This document shows, piece by piece, positions 10,803 to 23,513 of a DNA stretch of 64,000 nucleotides. The stretch comes from Cornus controversa (taxonomy: Eukaryota; Streptophyta; Magnoliopsida; Cornales; Cornaceae), in contig CM048854.1 of assembly GCA_026545225.1 (NCBI GenBank), positions 27,572,730 to 27,636,729 on the forward strand, given 5' to 3'. Position numbers and translations under genes: made by a program. The notes below the pieces were generated by a model. The model did no database searches. It was not told the origin of the DNA and worked only from the letters and a program-made list of their open reading frames with translations. The stretch's first letter is position 1. Each line of letters opens with the position of its first letter.

Positions 10803-11092
10803 ATGAAAGTGATGGGGGCATTTATGTACATTTGTTTTATAAGTTAAGGGTACTTTTGTAATTGAGCATTGCTTAATGAGGTTAAAGATGTCATTTTATG
10901 CATGAGAAGGGCAAAATAGACTATTCACACACTTTTTTGGTGTTGATTCTGTTTGTTGCTGATGTCACACTAACGGAGGGCCAAATCGATACATAAACCT
11001 AAAATTGAGGGGGTGTAGTCGAAATTATTGAAACTAGAAGGGGTCTAGTCCGGATATTGCCTAAATTGAGGGGGTGTAAATTTTATTTACCC

Positions 11093-12300
11093 AAAAATTT
11101 ATTAAGGCCTGCCAGCTACCCTCAATTGCCAAATCAATTTTATGCTATGTATGTGGACGAGAGTGATTCATTTTTTCAATTCACGAATAATTTTTTTTAT
11201 TCATATCATTACTTTATAATTGATTAACTTTTTAAAAAATATTTTATATGGAGAGAGAAAATAATAGAAGAAGTGTTTTATTTTTAGAAAAAATTAATTT
11301 TTGTCCAATTAGGGAGCGAAAGCTACAAATACATCAAATACCAAAAAATATTGCAACACTTGTTAATTTAACAAAAGTATTTACAAATACATAAATATGT
11401 ACTGTTTTGGTCCAAAATGCCCCCGGCACTCTTTTTTGTGATTATTTAAATACCATCCACATATTAAATTGCCAAAATGTCCCAAATCAAATAAAGGTTT
11501 ACTAAAAGACATATTTACCCTCGTTAACACTTTATATCAAATTATAAAAATATCATTCTTATTCCATCAAAAGTAACTCATTTGACCCATTTATTTTCTC
11601 TCTCCGTATATGTTTCTCTCTCTAGATCCCCCTCGCTCTATCTACCCCTTTCTCTAACTCCCCATTACACGCCTCTCTCTCTCTCTCCCATTCTCTCTCC
11701 CTCTTTTTTTTACCAACAACTAAGGTAATCTCCGGTTATGAAAAATTGTTCATAAAATTAGAAACCAATTGCATTGTTTATGTCGAAGAATTTTTTGAAA
11801 CGATTGTAAAATATACTAAAACAGTTTTAAATAAACTGGTTGCAAAAATAATGGAAAAGATTAGTGACCGGTTACTTTTGTAATCTGTCCAAAGCAACAT
11901 TGCTAGATAGACCATATCACCAGGGTTAAATAATTTATGCAACCCACTAATATTTAATAATCTTTACTAAATAGTTACAATGGGGTTCTTGAAATGCTTA
12001 GATATGTTCATAAAATAAGTAACCACTTCCATTTGGTATAAAGAATTTTTTGAACTGGTTGTAAAATATACTACAATAGTAATGAATAAACTGGTTGCAA
12101 AAACTATGGAAAAGATTAGCAACCGACTGCAGATGCATTTTGTAGCTCCTTGCACTAGCTTGACTTCATATCCAACTTCTTCGTAAAAGTTATTAAATAT
12201 CATGTTTATCCATAAATTGTGCATATGGATTTTTTAGTAACTTGCATTTTAATTCTCAAGATTATATAACTGACCTATGAGATGACCATAGGATGCACAA
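11093..12300. other. Intergenic stretch with a MULE end and a diverged duplication
   Basis: No gene was seen. At 11286-11430 the sequence parallels the terminal repeat of MULE B (37557-38855), including CTACAAATACATC, AATACCAAAAA and GGTCCAAAATGCCCCC; no matching second end was found. A CT-rich stretch follows at about 11600-11710. A roughly 258-bp spaced duplication then repeats GTTCATAAAAT.AG.AACCA and AATAAACTGGTTGCAAAAA at about 11748-11870 and 12006-12125. Confidence 0.55.
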
Positions 12301-12952
12301 TCATCATTGTTTTTAGACGTGATAGTTTTACGTAATACACGTGACGATTTTACTTCACTTATGCGACAATTTTACTTTACTTCTGAGACAATTTTACTTC
12401 ACAATAATTTAAAATTTTTTTGCACGCCTGATCCCATTGTTCATTCATCACTAGACTACTCCAATAGTATCACATACCATGCAGAAAATAACACAAACAA
12501 CATAGTGTCACTTTTCATTAATTTTTTTCATTATAAAGAGACGTGATACTTTTACTTCATACATGTGACAATTTTACTTCATAATAATTTGAAATTTTTT
12601 GACACACTTACTCGATCTCATTTTTCATTCATCATCAGGACTATCCCAATAGTATCCTATAATATGCAGAAAATAAAAATAACATAGTCTCAATTTTTAT
12701 TATTTTTTTTTATTTTGATGAGATGTTATACTTTTACTTTACACCGTGATAATTTTATTTCACAAACATGATAAATTTACTTCACACACGTTACAATTTT
12801 ATTTCCTTTTTTTACCCGATGAAGTTAAAATTATCTACAATCCCATGAATCAATTGCATTTGAGAAAGTTGAACCATGTTTAACTATGTATACATAATAT
12901 AAAAAAGAGCCTTCTTAATAGAGCTAGAAGCATTAATATGGCCCTGACTAAC
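12301..12952. repeat. Dispersed repeat block, copy 2, left part
   Basis: Homologous to 3037-3600 of copy 1. The copy is interrupted at 12952 by the TRIM and Gypsy insertions and resumes at 23514. The last five bases, CTAAC (12948-12952), recur at 23514-23518 as the outer target duplication. Confidence 0.8.
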
Positions 12953-13520
12953 TGTAGTAACCCTTGTGGACGGGTGTGAGTGGGCGGGTGCAAAGACAGA
13001 CACTGGGCTGAGCTACCACGCTGACAGGGTACAGGGTGCTCTATCCCACATCGCCTGGGTGTGGAAAAGGGAATGTGCTTATATGTAGTATGTTCTCTTC
13101 AAATGGTATGAGGCCTTTTCGGCTAAACCCAAGAGCAAAACGGTGCAGGCTTTGCCCCAAAGCGGACAATATCATACCATGTGTTGGAGCGGGGTATTAC
13201 AGTTGGTATCAGAGCCTGAACCCAGCCGGAAGTATGCCGACGAGGACGTCGGGCCTCGTAGGGGGGTGGATTGTAGTAACCCTTGTGGACGAGTGTAAGT
13301 GGGCGGGTGCAAAGAGAGACACTGGGCTAAGCTACCACACTGACAGGGTACTGGGTGCTCTATCCCACATCGCCTGGGTGTGAAAAAGGGGATGTACTTA
13401 TATGTAGTATGTTCTCTTCAAATGGTATGAGGCCTTTTCGGCTAAACGCAAGAGCAAAACCATGCGGGCTATGCCTCAAAGCGGACAATATCATACCATG
13501 TGTTGGAGCGGGGTATTACA
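12953..13520 (+). mobile_element. TRIM (terminal-repeat retrotransposon in miniature), complete structure
   Basis: Two direct terminal repeats of 249 bp (12953-13201 and 13272-13520) start TGTAGTAACCC and end GGGGTATTACA. They enclose 70 bp. The primer-binding site TTGGTATCAGAGCC (initiator-Met tRNA) follows the left repeat, and the polypurine tract AGGGGGGTGGA precedes the right one. No coding capacity remains, as expected for TRIMs. The terminal repeats differ at roughly 15 positions (about 6%), so this copy is older than the adjoining Gypsy element. The left flank is CTAAC; the right flank GTAA is a poor match, perhaps altered by the Gypsy insertion. Confidence 0.85.
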
Positions 13521-13524
13521 GTAA

Positions 13525-16422
13525 TGAAATACCCCCCAGAAAATTTCGTGCATGAGGTGGCCAGTCTCATACACAAAACCTGAGGAATATTAACCACTGA
13601 TAGCAACAAGCATAGATGCAAAAGACAGAAATAGAATAATTACTAAAAGCTGAACAGAAATCCCATTGAATTGAAATAATTGATAAATAAATAATTATAT
13701 TTTGGTAATACAATTTGGAAGTCCCGTAACCCAAGGACCCCTTAACCAGAAAGAACAAAAGTTTAACACTTAAATTGAAAACCAAAACCAAAACCTCTAA
13801 ATGAGTTCACAGTTTTACTCCTGAAGAAAAAGTAGATTCCTACCCTGTGACTGATGAGAGTAGATGTCTGTCACAGCCCAACCCTAGTACTCTATCCTCG
13901 CGAGGGAAACTGCCTAGGACATGAAATATCAACAAAGTGGGTTAAACCCACGAGCAAGTTCTATCTACTACATCCCAATCAGAGAACCAATATACATACC
14001 CTCAATGTGAGGGACACAAGAGATAGATATACGTGCAACCATTCAGATTATTCCTTATTCAGTTCATACTTTTAAAGATACAAATCATCTCATATATTTC
14101 CTCAAAAACCCTTACGATGTAAAAACGACCACCTTCTTTACGTTCACAAATAAAGATACATATGTATGCATTTTATTAAATCTATGCAATCATGATATGT
14201 CAAATATAATACATGAATACCTTAATAGGTATGGGCGATCCTGACACGCCGGGCAATCCTTACATGCCAAATAAAAAGTATAGATACCTTATTAGGTATG
14301 GGCGATCCTAACACGTCGGGCAATTCTTACATGCCAAATAAAAAGTACAGATGCATTCCCAATATGAAATAATAAATAAACAGGATGCATTATGATTTTT
14401 AATTTGCACAAACTACAAATTTAAATTATCTGCTATATAATTATCACCATATGACAAATCATCCACAAGTGAACCATAATCAAGTATCCCATGGGCATTT
14501 ATATCTTTCAAAATAAATACAATCAATTAACTCAAATAACCCAAACATCCATTAGAGAAGAAATTTTTCAACTCAACCTCCAATGCACTCAAATCTATGA
14601 TGGAGTCTAAACCTAACTTTTATCTAGGTTTCTGGGCGTATTCTACTACTAAGAACCCTATTAAATCATTCTAGAAAATTTCTGGAATTTTAAAAATATT
14701 TTTAATAAATAAAAGAAGGTGAATATCCAACTTTCAGACACTTTAAAAATTTATTGAACACCAAGGGAAACTCATTCCGAGATGCAAATTTAAACCCAAG
14801 TTTATTTAATCTTCAAACAGTTATAGTTAAAATTTGGGAATTTTTGGAATTACAAAAGTATTTTCTAAAATTACAGAAAGTGAAAAAAACAACTTTTGGA
14901 CACTTTAAAAATCAATTGAACAACAAGGAAAGATCATTTTGAGTTGAAACTTTAAACCCAAGTGTATTTAACCTCCAGAGAGTTACAGTAAAATTTTGAG
15001 AATTTTTTTGGAGTTGTAAAAGTATTTTCTAAAATTACAAAAAGTGAAAAAGACAGCTTTTGGGCACTTTAAAAATTAATTGGACAACAAGGAAAAATTA
15101 TTTTGAGTTGAAAATTTAAAACCAAGTGTATTTAACATCCAGTATCATACAGTAAAAATTTCAGAATTTTTGAAATCAGGAAAGTATTTTTAAAAAATGA
15201 ATTTTCAAGTTTTTCCAAAAATTTAAAAAATACAAAAAAAATACCAAAACATTTCGGAATGGGCCCATAGTGGACCCAGTGGTGGGCCCCCGCGAGTGGG
15301 GCCCAAAACTATTTTTCCCGGCACCGGCGCCGGCCCCACGTGCTGGCACGCAGGACAGGCGCGTGGGGAAGAGCCCAACCAGCGACGGTCCGGCCTCCTC
15401 CAGCCACCGTTCGCCTCCATTTTTGTGCCGTTCTTCTTCTCTCGATGCCGTCTACCTATTGGTGTAAAAAGTCCCATCCGAAACTGCCCGAATCAAAAAC
15501 CCCCAATTCACAAGTTCTAGGGTTCTTCGTAAAATTTAAAAATTTAAAATTAAATTAGTCACGATCTATTTCCCTAAGGATCCAGGGTTGTTTACAAGAC
15601 AATCACAACACAGTAGGTTCACGATTTAACATCTATTTACATCCAAATATCATGCATGACCAATTTTTCTTAATACAATATACATATACATGAATATATG
15701 TGCATATATATCCTTACATAAACAAAATCAATCTATTCTATATACAATCATCATAGTTAAATCTCACGAAATTTATCAACAACAGAAAAATATAAACATA
15801 CAATTAAACTACAAATTTTCAATACAAATAAAATCCTCAAACCTAGACTATGTATACGGATTCAAAGGGGAAGAGAAGAATCAAACTTGCCTTTTTCTGA
15901 CGAATCAACTTGTTCACCCGATCGTCACTCCCTTCCCTCTTTCGTTTACTTTCTCTTAGTTATGTGCGTAAAGCAACGGCAAAAACCCTAATTTCTTCTT
16001 TTTCCTTTTTTTCTTAATTATTATTCTATTATTGATTTTTCTAAAACTAAATAAAATCAAAATAATAATATAATTATAACCCTGGCCTAATATTTTAAAC
16101 ATAACCTTAGTCCACTCATTCTAGCCCAAATTCCTCCCTAGCCCAAACCAAAACATTTAAATAAAATAACACACAATTAATAACAATTCACATAAAATGA
16201 TAAAAATAAACAGAGAAATTTAAATGAAATGAATTGAATCTATAAAACCTAAGCAATCCACATAAAATGATAAGATGCATATATAAAAGAAACGCAACTC
16301 ACCTAAAATGATAATTTATAGAAAAAAAAAACATTTCACATGAATTAATAAAATAAAGTAATAATATAAAGAAATTAAATTTCTTTAAAATAATAGAGAT
16401 CTAAATTTTTCGGGGTATTACA
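13525..16422 (-). repeat. Left (3') LTR of the Tekay-like Gypsy element
   Basis: About 2.9 kb, from TGAAATACCCCCC to CGGGGTATTACA on the plus strand. It contains two ~65-bp subrepeats with TACCTTATTAGGTATGGGCG-type wording (about 14220-14345), several diverged copies of an A-rich 130-bp unit (about 14700-15180), and a GC-rich island (15255-15400) that differs from the other LTR. Confidence 0.9.
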
Positions 16423-16558
16423 TTCTTCCCCCCTAAAAGAGGAATTCCATCCTCGGAATTCAGCTCATACCTGAAAAAAAAAACTCTGGATATTTTGCTT
16501 TTATTTCATCCTCCCTTTCCCAAGTGGACTCCGCCTTGTTATGGTGGCTCCACTGAAC

Positions 16559-17965
16559 TCAAACTAACGGAATGGTCTTAGAACGAAGGACCTGATCCCT
16601 ACGGTCAAGAATACAGTAAGGCTGCTCCACATATGTTGCATCTGACTGCAACACAATCTCTCCTACCTCAATGTGCTGGTAAGTATCCTCATCTCTAAGG
16701 AACTTCCGTAGTATGGAGACATGAAAAACATTGTGCACCCTGTGCATCGTGTCTGGTAACACCAGTCTATAGGCTACCGCTCTAATTCTGTCGGTAATCA
16801 TAAAGGGACCTACAAAACGAGGTGCCAGCTTCCCTTTTCTTCCAAACCTCATAACCCCCTTCATGGGAGAAACCTTGAGTAGAACATGATCCCCCACTTT
16901 GAACTCTAGTGCACGAGTTCTTCGGTCAGCATAACTCTTCTGTCTGCTCTGTGCAGTCCGCATACGGTCTCTAATAAGGGCAACTTTTTCTGAGGTGTCC
17001 CTAATGAACTCAGGGCCCAAAAACCTATTCTCTCCAACTTCCAACCAGCAAACTAGCGATCTACATGGTCGTCCGTATAGAGCCTCAAATGGTGCCATAC
17101 TAATAGTCTTTTGGTAACTATTGTTATAAGCAAACTCAACCAACGGCAAATAACTCTCCCAATTGCCCTTGAAGTCGAGTACACATGCTCGCAACATATC
17201 CTCCAAAATCTGATTAACCCTCTCAGTCTGACCATCGGGCTGAGGGTGATAAGCTGTACTAAGGTGCAGAGCTGTACCCATCGCTAGCTGAAAGCTCTCC
17301 CAAAACCCTGAAACAAAACTCGGATCTCTATCCGATATAATGGACAAAGGCACACCGTGAAGCTTCACTATCTCTGCAATGTAAAGTTTTGCGTATTGCT
17401 CTGAGGTGTAACTAGAACGAACCGGCAAGAAATGTGCTGATTTCGTTAACCTGTCCACTATCACCCAAATAGCATCATGATTTCGCTGTGAGGTGGGAAG
17501 TCCCACAATGAAATCCATGTAGATGCTTTCCCATTTCCACTCTGGTATAGGCAGTGGTTGCAAAGAACCCAGTGGTCTTTGGTGATCAATCTTGATCATT
17601 TGACAAGTGCTACACTTAGAGACAAATATAGCGATGTCCTTCTTCATGCCTGCCCACCAAAACTGCCGCTTCATGTCTTGGTACATTTTATCCCCTCCCG
17701 GGTGTACCGAAAACTGAGAACTGTGAGCCTCACCCATCACTGCCCTCCTCAAGTCCTCATTGTGAGGAACCACCAATCGCCCCTTGTACCTCAATCCTCC
17801 ATCTCTACCCACTGTATAGAATGGTACCTCTCCAGATTTCAACTCGGTCACCTTCTCTACGCACTGTGGGTCAGTAAACTGCTCTGTGATTACCCTCCGT
17901 ATGATCGTAGGTGTAACCACCACGCATGCTACAAAGGCATCAGCTAACGCATCAATACTGCTCAA
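16559..17965 (-). pseudogene. pol: Integrase and chromodomain-like region of the Tekay-like Gypsy pol (fossil)
   Basis: A 468-residue stretch with an HHCC zinc-binding region (HPGGDKMYQDMKRQFWW, CSTCQMIK) and the integrase core. Core wording includes MDFIVGLPTSQ, DRLTKSAHFLPV, IISDRDPSFVSGFW and YHPQPDGQTERVNQILE. The chromoviral GPFMITDRI...YRLVLP...VHNVFHVSILRKF module follows. This module directs some chromoviruses to heterochromatin. It belongs to a broken element. Confidence 0.85.
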
Positions 17966-17971
17966 GTCATT

Positions 17972-18844
17972 TCACTCTGCTTCGAATAGAGCAGATAGAC
18001 TAACATAGGGTCGGCGACTAAGTGCATCAACTACTACATTCGCTTTCCCTGGGTGGTACTGGATGGAAAAATGATAGTCTTTTACAAATTCCAACCACCT
18101 ACGCTGTCTCATATTCAGCTCCTTCTGTGAAAATAGATACTGCAGACTTTTATGGTCACTGAATAATCTGAAGGTCTCACCCAAAAGGTAATGTCTCCAA
18201 ATCCTCAAAGCAAAAACCACAGCTGCCAATTCCAGATCATGCGTCGGGTAATTAAGCTCATGAGGTTTAAGCTTACGTGACGCATATGATATCGGTCTCT
18301 CCTCCTGCGTCAGTACACATCCCAAACCCTGTAGTGACGCGTCAGTATACACCAAGTACTCAATGCCGCTCTGAGGAGTAGCTAGAACTGGTGCAGTAGT
18401 CAACTTGGTCTTCAACTCGTCAAACACCGCCTGACATGAGTCATCCCAAATGAAAGGCACACCTTTCTTAGTGAGATGGGTAAGCGGGCCAGCAATCTTA
18501 GAGAAGCCCTGAATAAACCGACGATAATAACCAGCCAACCCAAGAAAGCTGCGAATCTCTGAAGGTGAGGTAGGCTGTCCCCACTCCAGAATCGCTGACA
18601 CTTTACTTGGATCGACCGCTATCCCTTTCTCAGATACTACGTGACCCAAGAACTTCACCTCTCTTTGCCAGAACTCACATTTATCAAATTTTGCATACAA
18701 CTGATGATCTCTCAGTGTCTGCAAGACAATACGAAGGTGTCTGGCATGATCCTGCTCTGACCTAGAGTAAACCAGAATGTCATCAATGAAAACAATAACA
18801 AACTGGTCCAAATAGGCCCTGAACACTCTATTCATCAGGTCCAT
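17972..18844 (-). pseudogene. pol: Reverse transcriptase (C-terminal half) and RNase H of the Tekay-like Gypsy pol (fossil)
   Basis: A 290-residue stretch with the catalytic FIDDILVYS box, the [16 protein letters not shown] and [14 protein letters not shown] motifs, and an RNase H domain ([39 protein letters not shown]). The N-terminal half of reverse transcriptase lies further right, at about 18845-19423. The stretch is part of the same broken pol as the integrase region. Confidence 0.85.
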
Positions 18845-20537
18845 AAAGACAGCTGGGGCATTTGTTAACCCGAACGAAATAACCTGAAACTCGTACGACC
18901 CATATTTGGTAAGGAAAGATGTCTTCGGTACATCCTGCTCCCTAACTCAAAGTTGATGATACCCGGATCTCAAATCTATCTTCGAGAAATAGGTGGCTCC
19001 CCTTAACTGATCGTACTTGTTGCGGATTGTGACCTTATTCAATTCCCTGTAGTCAATGCAAAGACGAAGAGACCCATCCTTCTTCTTTAGAAACAACACT
19101 GGTGCTCCCCACGGTGAAGTACTCCTGCGAATAAATTTCTAACTAAGAAGTTGCTGAATCTGATCCCTCAACTCCCTCATTTCCACAGGAGCCATCCTAT
19201 ATGGAGCTCTAGCAATAGGTCTGGTACCTGGAGCTAAGTCTATCACAAAGTCTATCTCACGACTAGGTGGTAACCCTAGAATCTCCTGAAACACATCCTG
19301 ATAGTCTCGCACCACCGAAATAGAATCTAAAGATACTGTAGTTCCTTCCAGAGACTCTTCACTGATAAAGAACAAATGCGTACTAGACCCTTCATTTGAT
19401 TGTGGTATAACAACCAAATACACCTCCTGACCCGGTATAACAAAAGAATTGCCTGATCATGGCAATTGACATGGGCATGATAATTCGATAACCAATCCAT
19501 CCTGACTATAACATCATATGAATTCATGTCTAGGACCAATAGGTCAACTAAGAACCTGAGATTGCCAATGCCTATAGTGACTTAACTACGACGTTCCCGT
19601 AATACTGTACTAACTCCCAATGGTGTAGTTATAGTAAGTTGAGAACTACACGACTGAGTAAGTATACCCGATATCCTAACAAACGACTGAGACACAAAAG
19701 AGTGAGATGCCCAATATCAAATAAGAACACAATCAAAGTTACCCTTTATCGGAACCCTACCCTCGATCACCTGAAGAGTCTGCTCATCATATGGCATGAC
19801 GTTGTAAACCTTCCCATAGTTCATCTATTAAACATATTTCCCTACTATTTCCATTTTTTTTCCACTATCTGGCTAGCGGAGTATCTATCATTTTGTTTCT
19901 CCCCTATCATTTCCTATAATCCTTCCTTATTTGACAGTGCTGCAACGCAACATTAACCACCTGAGTGTAAGTGGAATAAGCTAGATTACCCACAATGACT
20001 TGTCGAGTAGTCTAAATCAATCCGTTCACAAAACAGCTCACCTTCTTCCCTTCAGTGTTCACCTCCTCAGGTGCAACAAAGATAAATTGGTGAACTCCTA
20101 TTCCAACCCTGCGATTGTCCTGTCCTTCTTCTGTAAGTCCAGGAATTCCCTTATGTGAAAGAGTTTTGCATCCTTCCCAACTGTTAGGTTGTTCCACTGG
20201 TAATGGAACATGCGCCATTTGCAGTGGCTGTTGGGGTGGCTGCTGATTCTAAAGAGCAGTGGCCACTCTTGTAGCTACAGCCTAAACTACCATGGCTGCC
20301 AAATCGAGAGGAAGTTCAACATTTTCATCCTGAACATTATCCTGACCTTAGTTGTGGTTCGCTTTCCTACTCTTATGGGGTGATATCTAAATAAGCCCCA
20401 ATAATAGACTAAGATGTATAGAGTACAATGAATCCTCTATTTAGATTCTATTTATCAGAATATGCAACGCGGAAGATACCCAACGACGGACCCTACAGAC
20501 CCGAGGATACTTGAACCTGGAATGCTTTGATACCAAA
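18845..20537 (-). pseudogene. Decayed gag, protease and reverse transcriptase N-terminal region of the Tekay-like Gypsy
   Basis: Fragments with protease-to-RT linker wording (VVRDYQDVFQEILGLPPSRE, IDFVIDLAPGTRPIARAPYR) lie at 19139-19423. The protease-end motif NSYDVIVRMDWLSNYHAHVN lies at 19327-19539. A short gag-like stretch lies at 20012-20218. The region is much shorter than a whole gag-protease and is broken at several points. It ends at the primer-binding site next to the LTR at 20538. Confidence 0.7.
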
Positions 20538-23513
20538 TGAAATACCCCCCAGAAAATTTCGTGCATGAGGTGGCCAGTCTCATACACAAAACCTGAGGAA
20601 TATTAACCACTGATAGCAACAAGCATAGATGCAAAAGACAGAAATAGAATAATTACTAAAAACTGAACAGAAATTCCATTGAATTGAAATAATTGATAAA
20701 TAAATAATTATATTCTGGTAATACAATTTGGAAGTCCTGTAACCCAAGGACCCCTTAACCAGAAAGAACAAAAGTTTAACACTTAAATTGAAAACCAAAA
20801 CCAAAACCTCTAAATGAGTTCATAGTTTTACTCCTGAAGAAAAAGTAGATTCCTACCCTGTGACTGATGAGAGTAGATGTCTGTCACAGCCCAACCCTAG
20901 TACTCTATCCTCGCGAGGGAAACTGCCTGGGACCTGAAATATCAACAAAGTAGGTTAAACCCACGAGCAAGTTCTATCTACTACATCCCAATCAGAGAAC
21001 CAATATACATACCCTCAATGTGAGGGACACAAGAGATATATATATACGTGCAACCATTCAGATTATTCCTTATTCAGTTCATGCTTTTAAAGATATAAAT
21101 CATCTCATATATTTCCTCAACAACCCTTACGATGTAAAAACGATCACCTTCTTTACGTTCACAAATAAAGATACATATGTATGCATTTTATTAAATCTAT
21201 GCAATCATGATATGTCAAATATAATACATGAATACCTTAATAGGTATGGGCGATCCTGACACGCTGGGCAATCCTTACATGCCAAATAAAAAGTATAGAT
21301 ACCTTATTAGGTATGGGCGATCCTGACACGCCGGGCAATCCTTACATGCCAAATAAAAAGTACAGATGCATTCCCAATATGAAATAATAAATAAACAGGA
21401 TGCATTATGATTTTTAATTTGCACAAACTACAAATTTAAATTATCTGCTATATAATTATCACCATATGACAAATCATCCACAAGTGAACCATAATCAAGT
21501 ATTCCATGGGTATTTATATCTTTCAAAATAAATACAATCAATTAACTCAAATAACCCAAACATCCATTAGAGAAGAAATTTCCCAACTCAACCTCCAATG
21601 CACTCAAATCTATGAGGGAGTCTAAACCTAACTTTTATCTAGGTTTCTGGGCGTATTCTACTGCTAAGAACCCTATTAAATCATTCTGGAAAATTTCTGA
21701 AATTTTAAAAATATTTTTAATAAATAAAAGAAGGTGAATATCCAACTTTCAGACACTTTAAAAATTTATTGAACACCAAGGGAAACTCATTTCGAGATGT
21801 AAATTTAAACCCAAGTTTATTTAATCTCCAAACAGTTATAGAAAAATTTTGGAAATTTTTGGAATTACAAAAGTATTTTCTAAAATTACAGAAAGTGAAA
21901 AAAAAACAACTTTTGGGCACTTTAAAAATCAATTGAACAACAAGGAAAGATCATTTTGAGTTGAAACTTTAAACCCAAGTGTATTTAACCTCCAGAGAGT
22001 TACAGTAAAAATTTGGGTTTTTTTTTGGAGTTGTAAAAGTATTTTCTAAAATTACAAAAAGTGAAAAAGACAGCTTTTGGGCACTTTAAAAATTAATTGG
22101 ACAACAAGAAAAAATTATTTTGAGTTGAAAATTTAAAACCAAGTGTATTTAATATCCAGTATCATATAGTAAAAATTTCAAAATTTTTGGAATCATGAAA
22201 GTATTTTTAAAAAATAAATTTTCAAATTTTCAAGTTTTTCCAAAAATTTAAAAAATACAAAAAAAATACCAAAACATTTCGGAATGGGCCCATAGTGGAC
22301 CCAGTGGTGGGCCCCCGCGAGTGGGGCCCAAAACTATTTTTCCCGGCGCCGGCACGCGCCGGACAGGTGCGTGGGGAAGCGCCCAGCGCTGGGCTTCTTC
22401 CCCAGCGCGTCTAGCAGCGCGCACAGCGCGCTGCCGGCGACTTCCCGGCGATGGTCAAGCCTCCTCCAGCTACCGTTCTCCTCCATTTTTGCGCCGTTCT
22501 TCTCCTCTCGACGTCGTCTACCTATTGGTGTAAAAAACTCCATCCGAAATGGCCCGAATCGAAAATCCCCAATTCACAAGTTCTAGGGTTCTTCGCAAAA
22601 TTTAAAATTTTAAAATTAAATTAGTCACGATCTGTTTCCCTAAGGATCCAGGGTTGTTTACAAGACAATCACAACACAGTAGGTTCACGATTTAACATCT
22701 ATTTACATCCAAATATCATGCATGACCAATTTTTCTTAATACAATATACATATACATGAATATATGTGCATATATATCCTTACATAAACAAAATCAATCT
22801 ATTCTATATACAATCATCATAGTTAAATCTCACGAAATTTATCAACAACAGAAAAATATAAACATACAATTAAACTACAAATTTTCAATACAAATAAAAT
22901 CCTCAAACCTAGACTATGCATACGGATTCAAAGGGGAAGAGAAGAATCAAACTTGCCTTTTTCTGACGAATCAACTTGTTCACCCGATCGTCACTCCCTT
23001 CCCTCTTTCGTTTACTTTCTCTTAGTTATGTGCGTAAAGCAACGGCAAAAACCCTAATTTCTTCTTTTTCCTTTTTGTCTTAATTATTATTCTATTATTG
23101 ATTTTTCTAAAACTAAATAAAATCAAAATAATAATAATAATAATAATAGCAATAATAATATAATTATAACCCGGGCCTAACATTTTAAACATAACCTTAG
23201 CCCACTCATTCTAGCCCAAATTCCTCCCTAGCCCAAACCAAAACATTTAAATAAAATAACACACAATTAATAACAATTCACATAAAATGATAAAAATAAA
23301 CAGAGAAATTTAAATGAAATGAATTGAATCTATAAAACCTAAGCAATCCACATAAAATGATAAGATGCATATATAAAAGAAACTCAACTCACCTAAAATG
23401 ATAATTTATAGAAGAAAAAAAACATTTCACATGAATTAATAAAATAAAGTAATAATATAAAGAAATTCAATTTCTTTAAAATAATAGACATCTAAATTTT
23501 TCGGGGTATTACA
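20538..23513 (-). repeat. Right (5') LTR of the Tekay-like Gypsy element
   Basis: About 2.98 kb, colinear with the left LTR. It is longer mainly because its GC-rich island (about 22345-22450) carries an extra GCGC-rich segment with a CCCAGCGCTGGG palindrome, and because an AAT trinucleotide run near 23125-23160 is expanded. It is followed directly by the CTAAC duplication. Confidence 0.9.

Larger units (their letters stand above)
8506..11092. mobile_element. Non-autonomous Mutator-like element A (2.6 kb)
   Basis: The ends form long diverged terminal inverted repeats. The left begins GGTTAAATACCATTTAC...TTTAGGTAATATC, and the right, read in reverse, begins GGGTAAATAAAATTTAC...TTTAGGCAATATC; similarity runs about 80 bp. 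Nine bases flank each side: AACAATTTA at 8497-8505 and AAAAATTTA at 11093-11101, matching at 8 of 9. A 9-bp target duplication with long TIRs is diagnostic of MULEs. No transposase is seen. The cargo is a 170-bp tandem repeat, a GC-richer stretch at about 9290-9520 that may be captured host sequence, and AT-rich filler including a microsatellite. Confidence 0.75.
13525..23513 (-). mobile_element. Tekay/Del-like chromoviral Gypsy LTR retrotransposon, nearly full length but broken
   Basis: A 10-kb element on the minus strand with LTRs at 13525-16422 and 20538-23513. Inside the right LTR (its 5' LTR) lies the primer-binding site TTTGGTATCAAAGCATT. Inside the left LTR is the polypurine tract AGGGGGGAAGAA. 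Pol domains occur in the order protease/reverse transcriptase, RNase H, integrase and a chromodomain-like tail. Gag is short and heavily decayed. The coding part looks broken at roughly five or more points. Sampled LTR segments differ by about 2%, which at 1.3e-8 substitutions per site per year suggests an insertion within about the last million years, a rough figure. The TRIM-plus-Gypsy unit is flanked by CTAAC. Confidence 0.9.

Noticed and set aside
13202-13220. tRNA-like TGGTATCAGAGCC sequence
   Set aside because: It is the primer-binding site of the TRIM, complementary to a tRNA end, not a tRNA gene.
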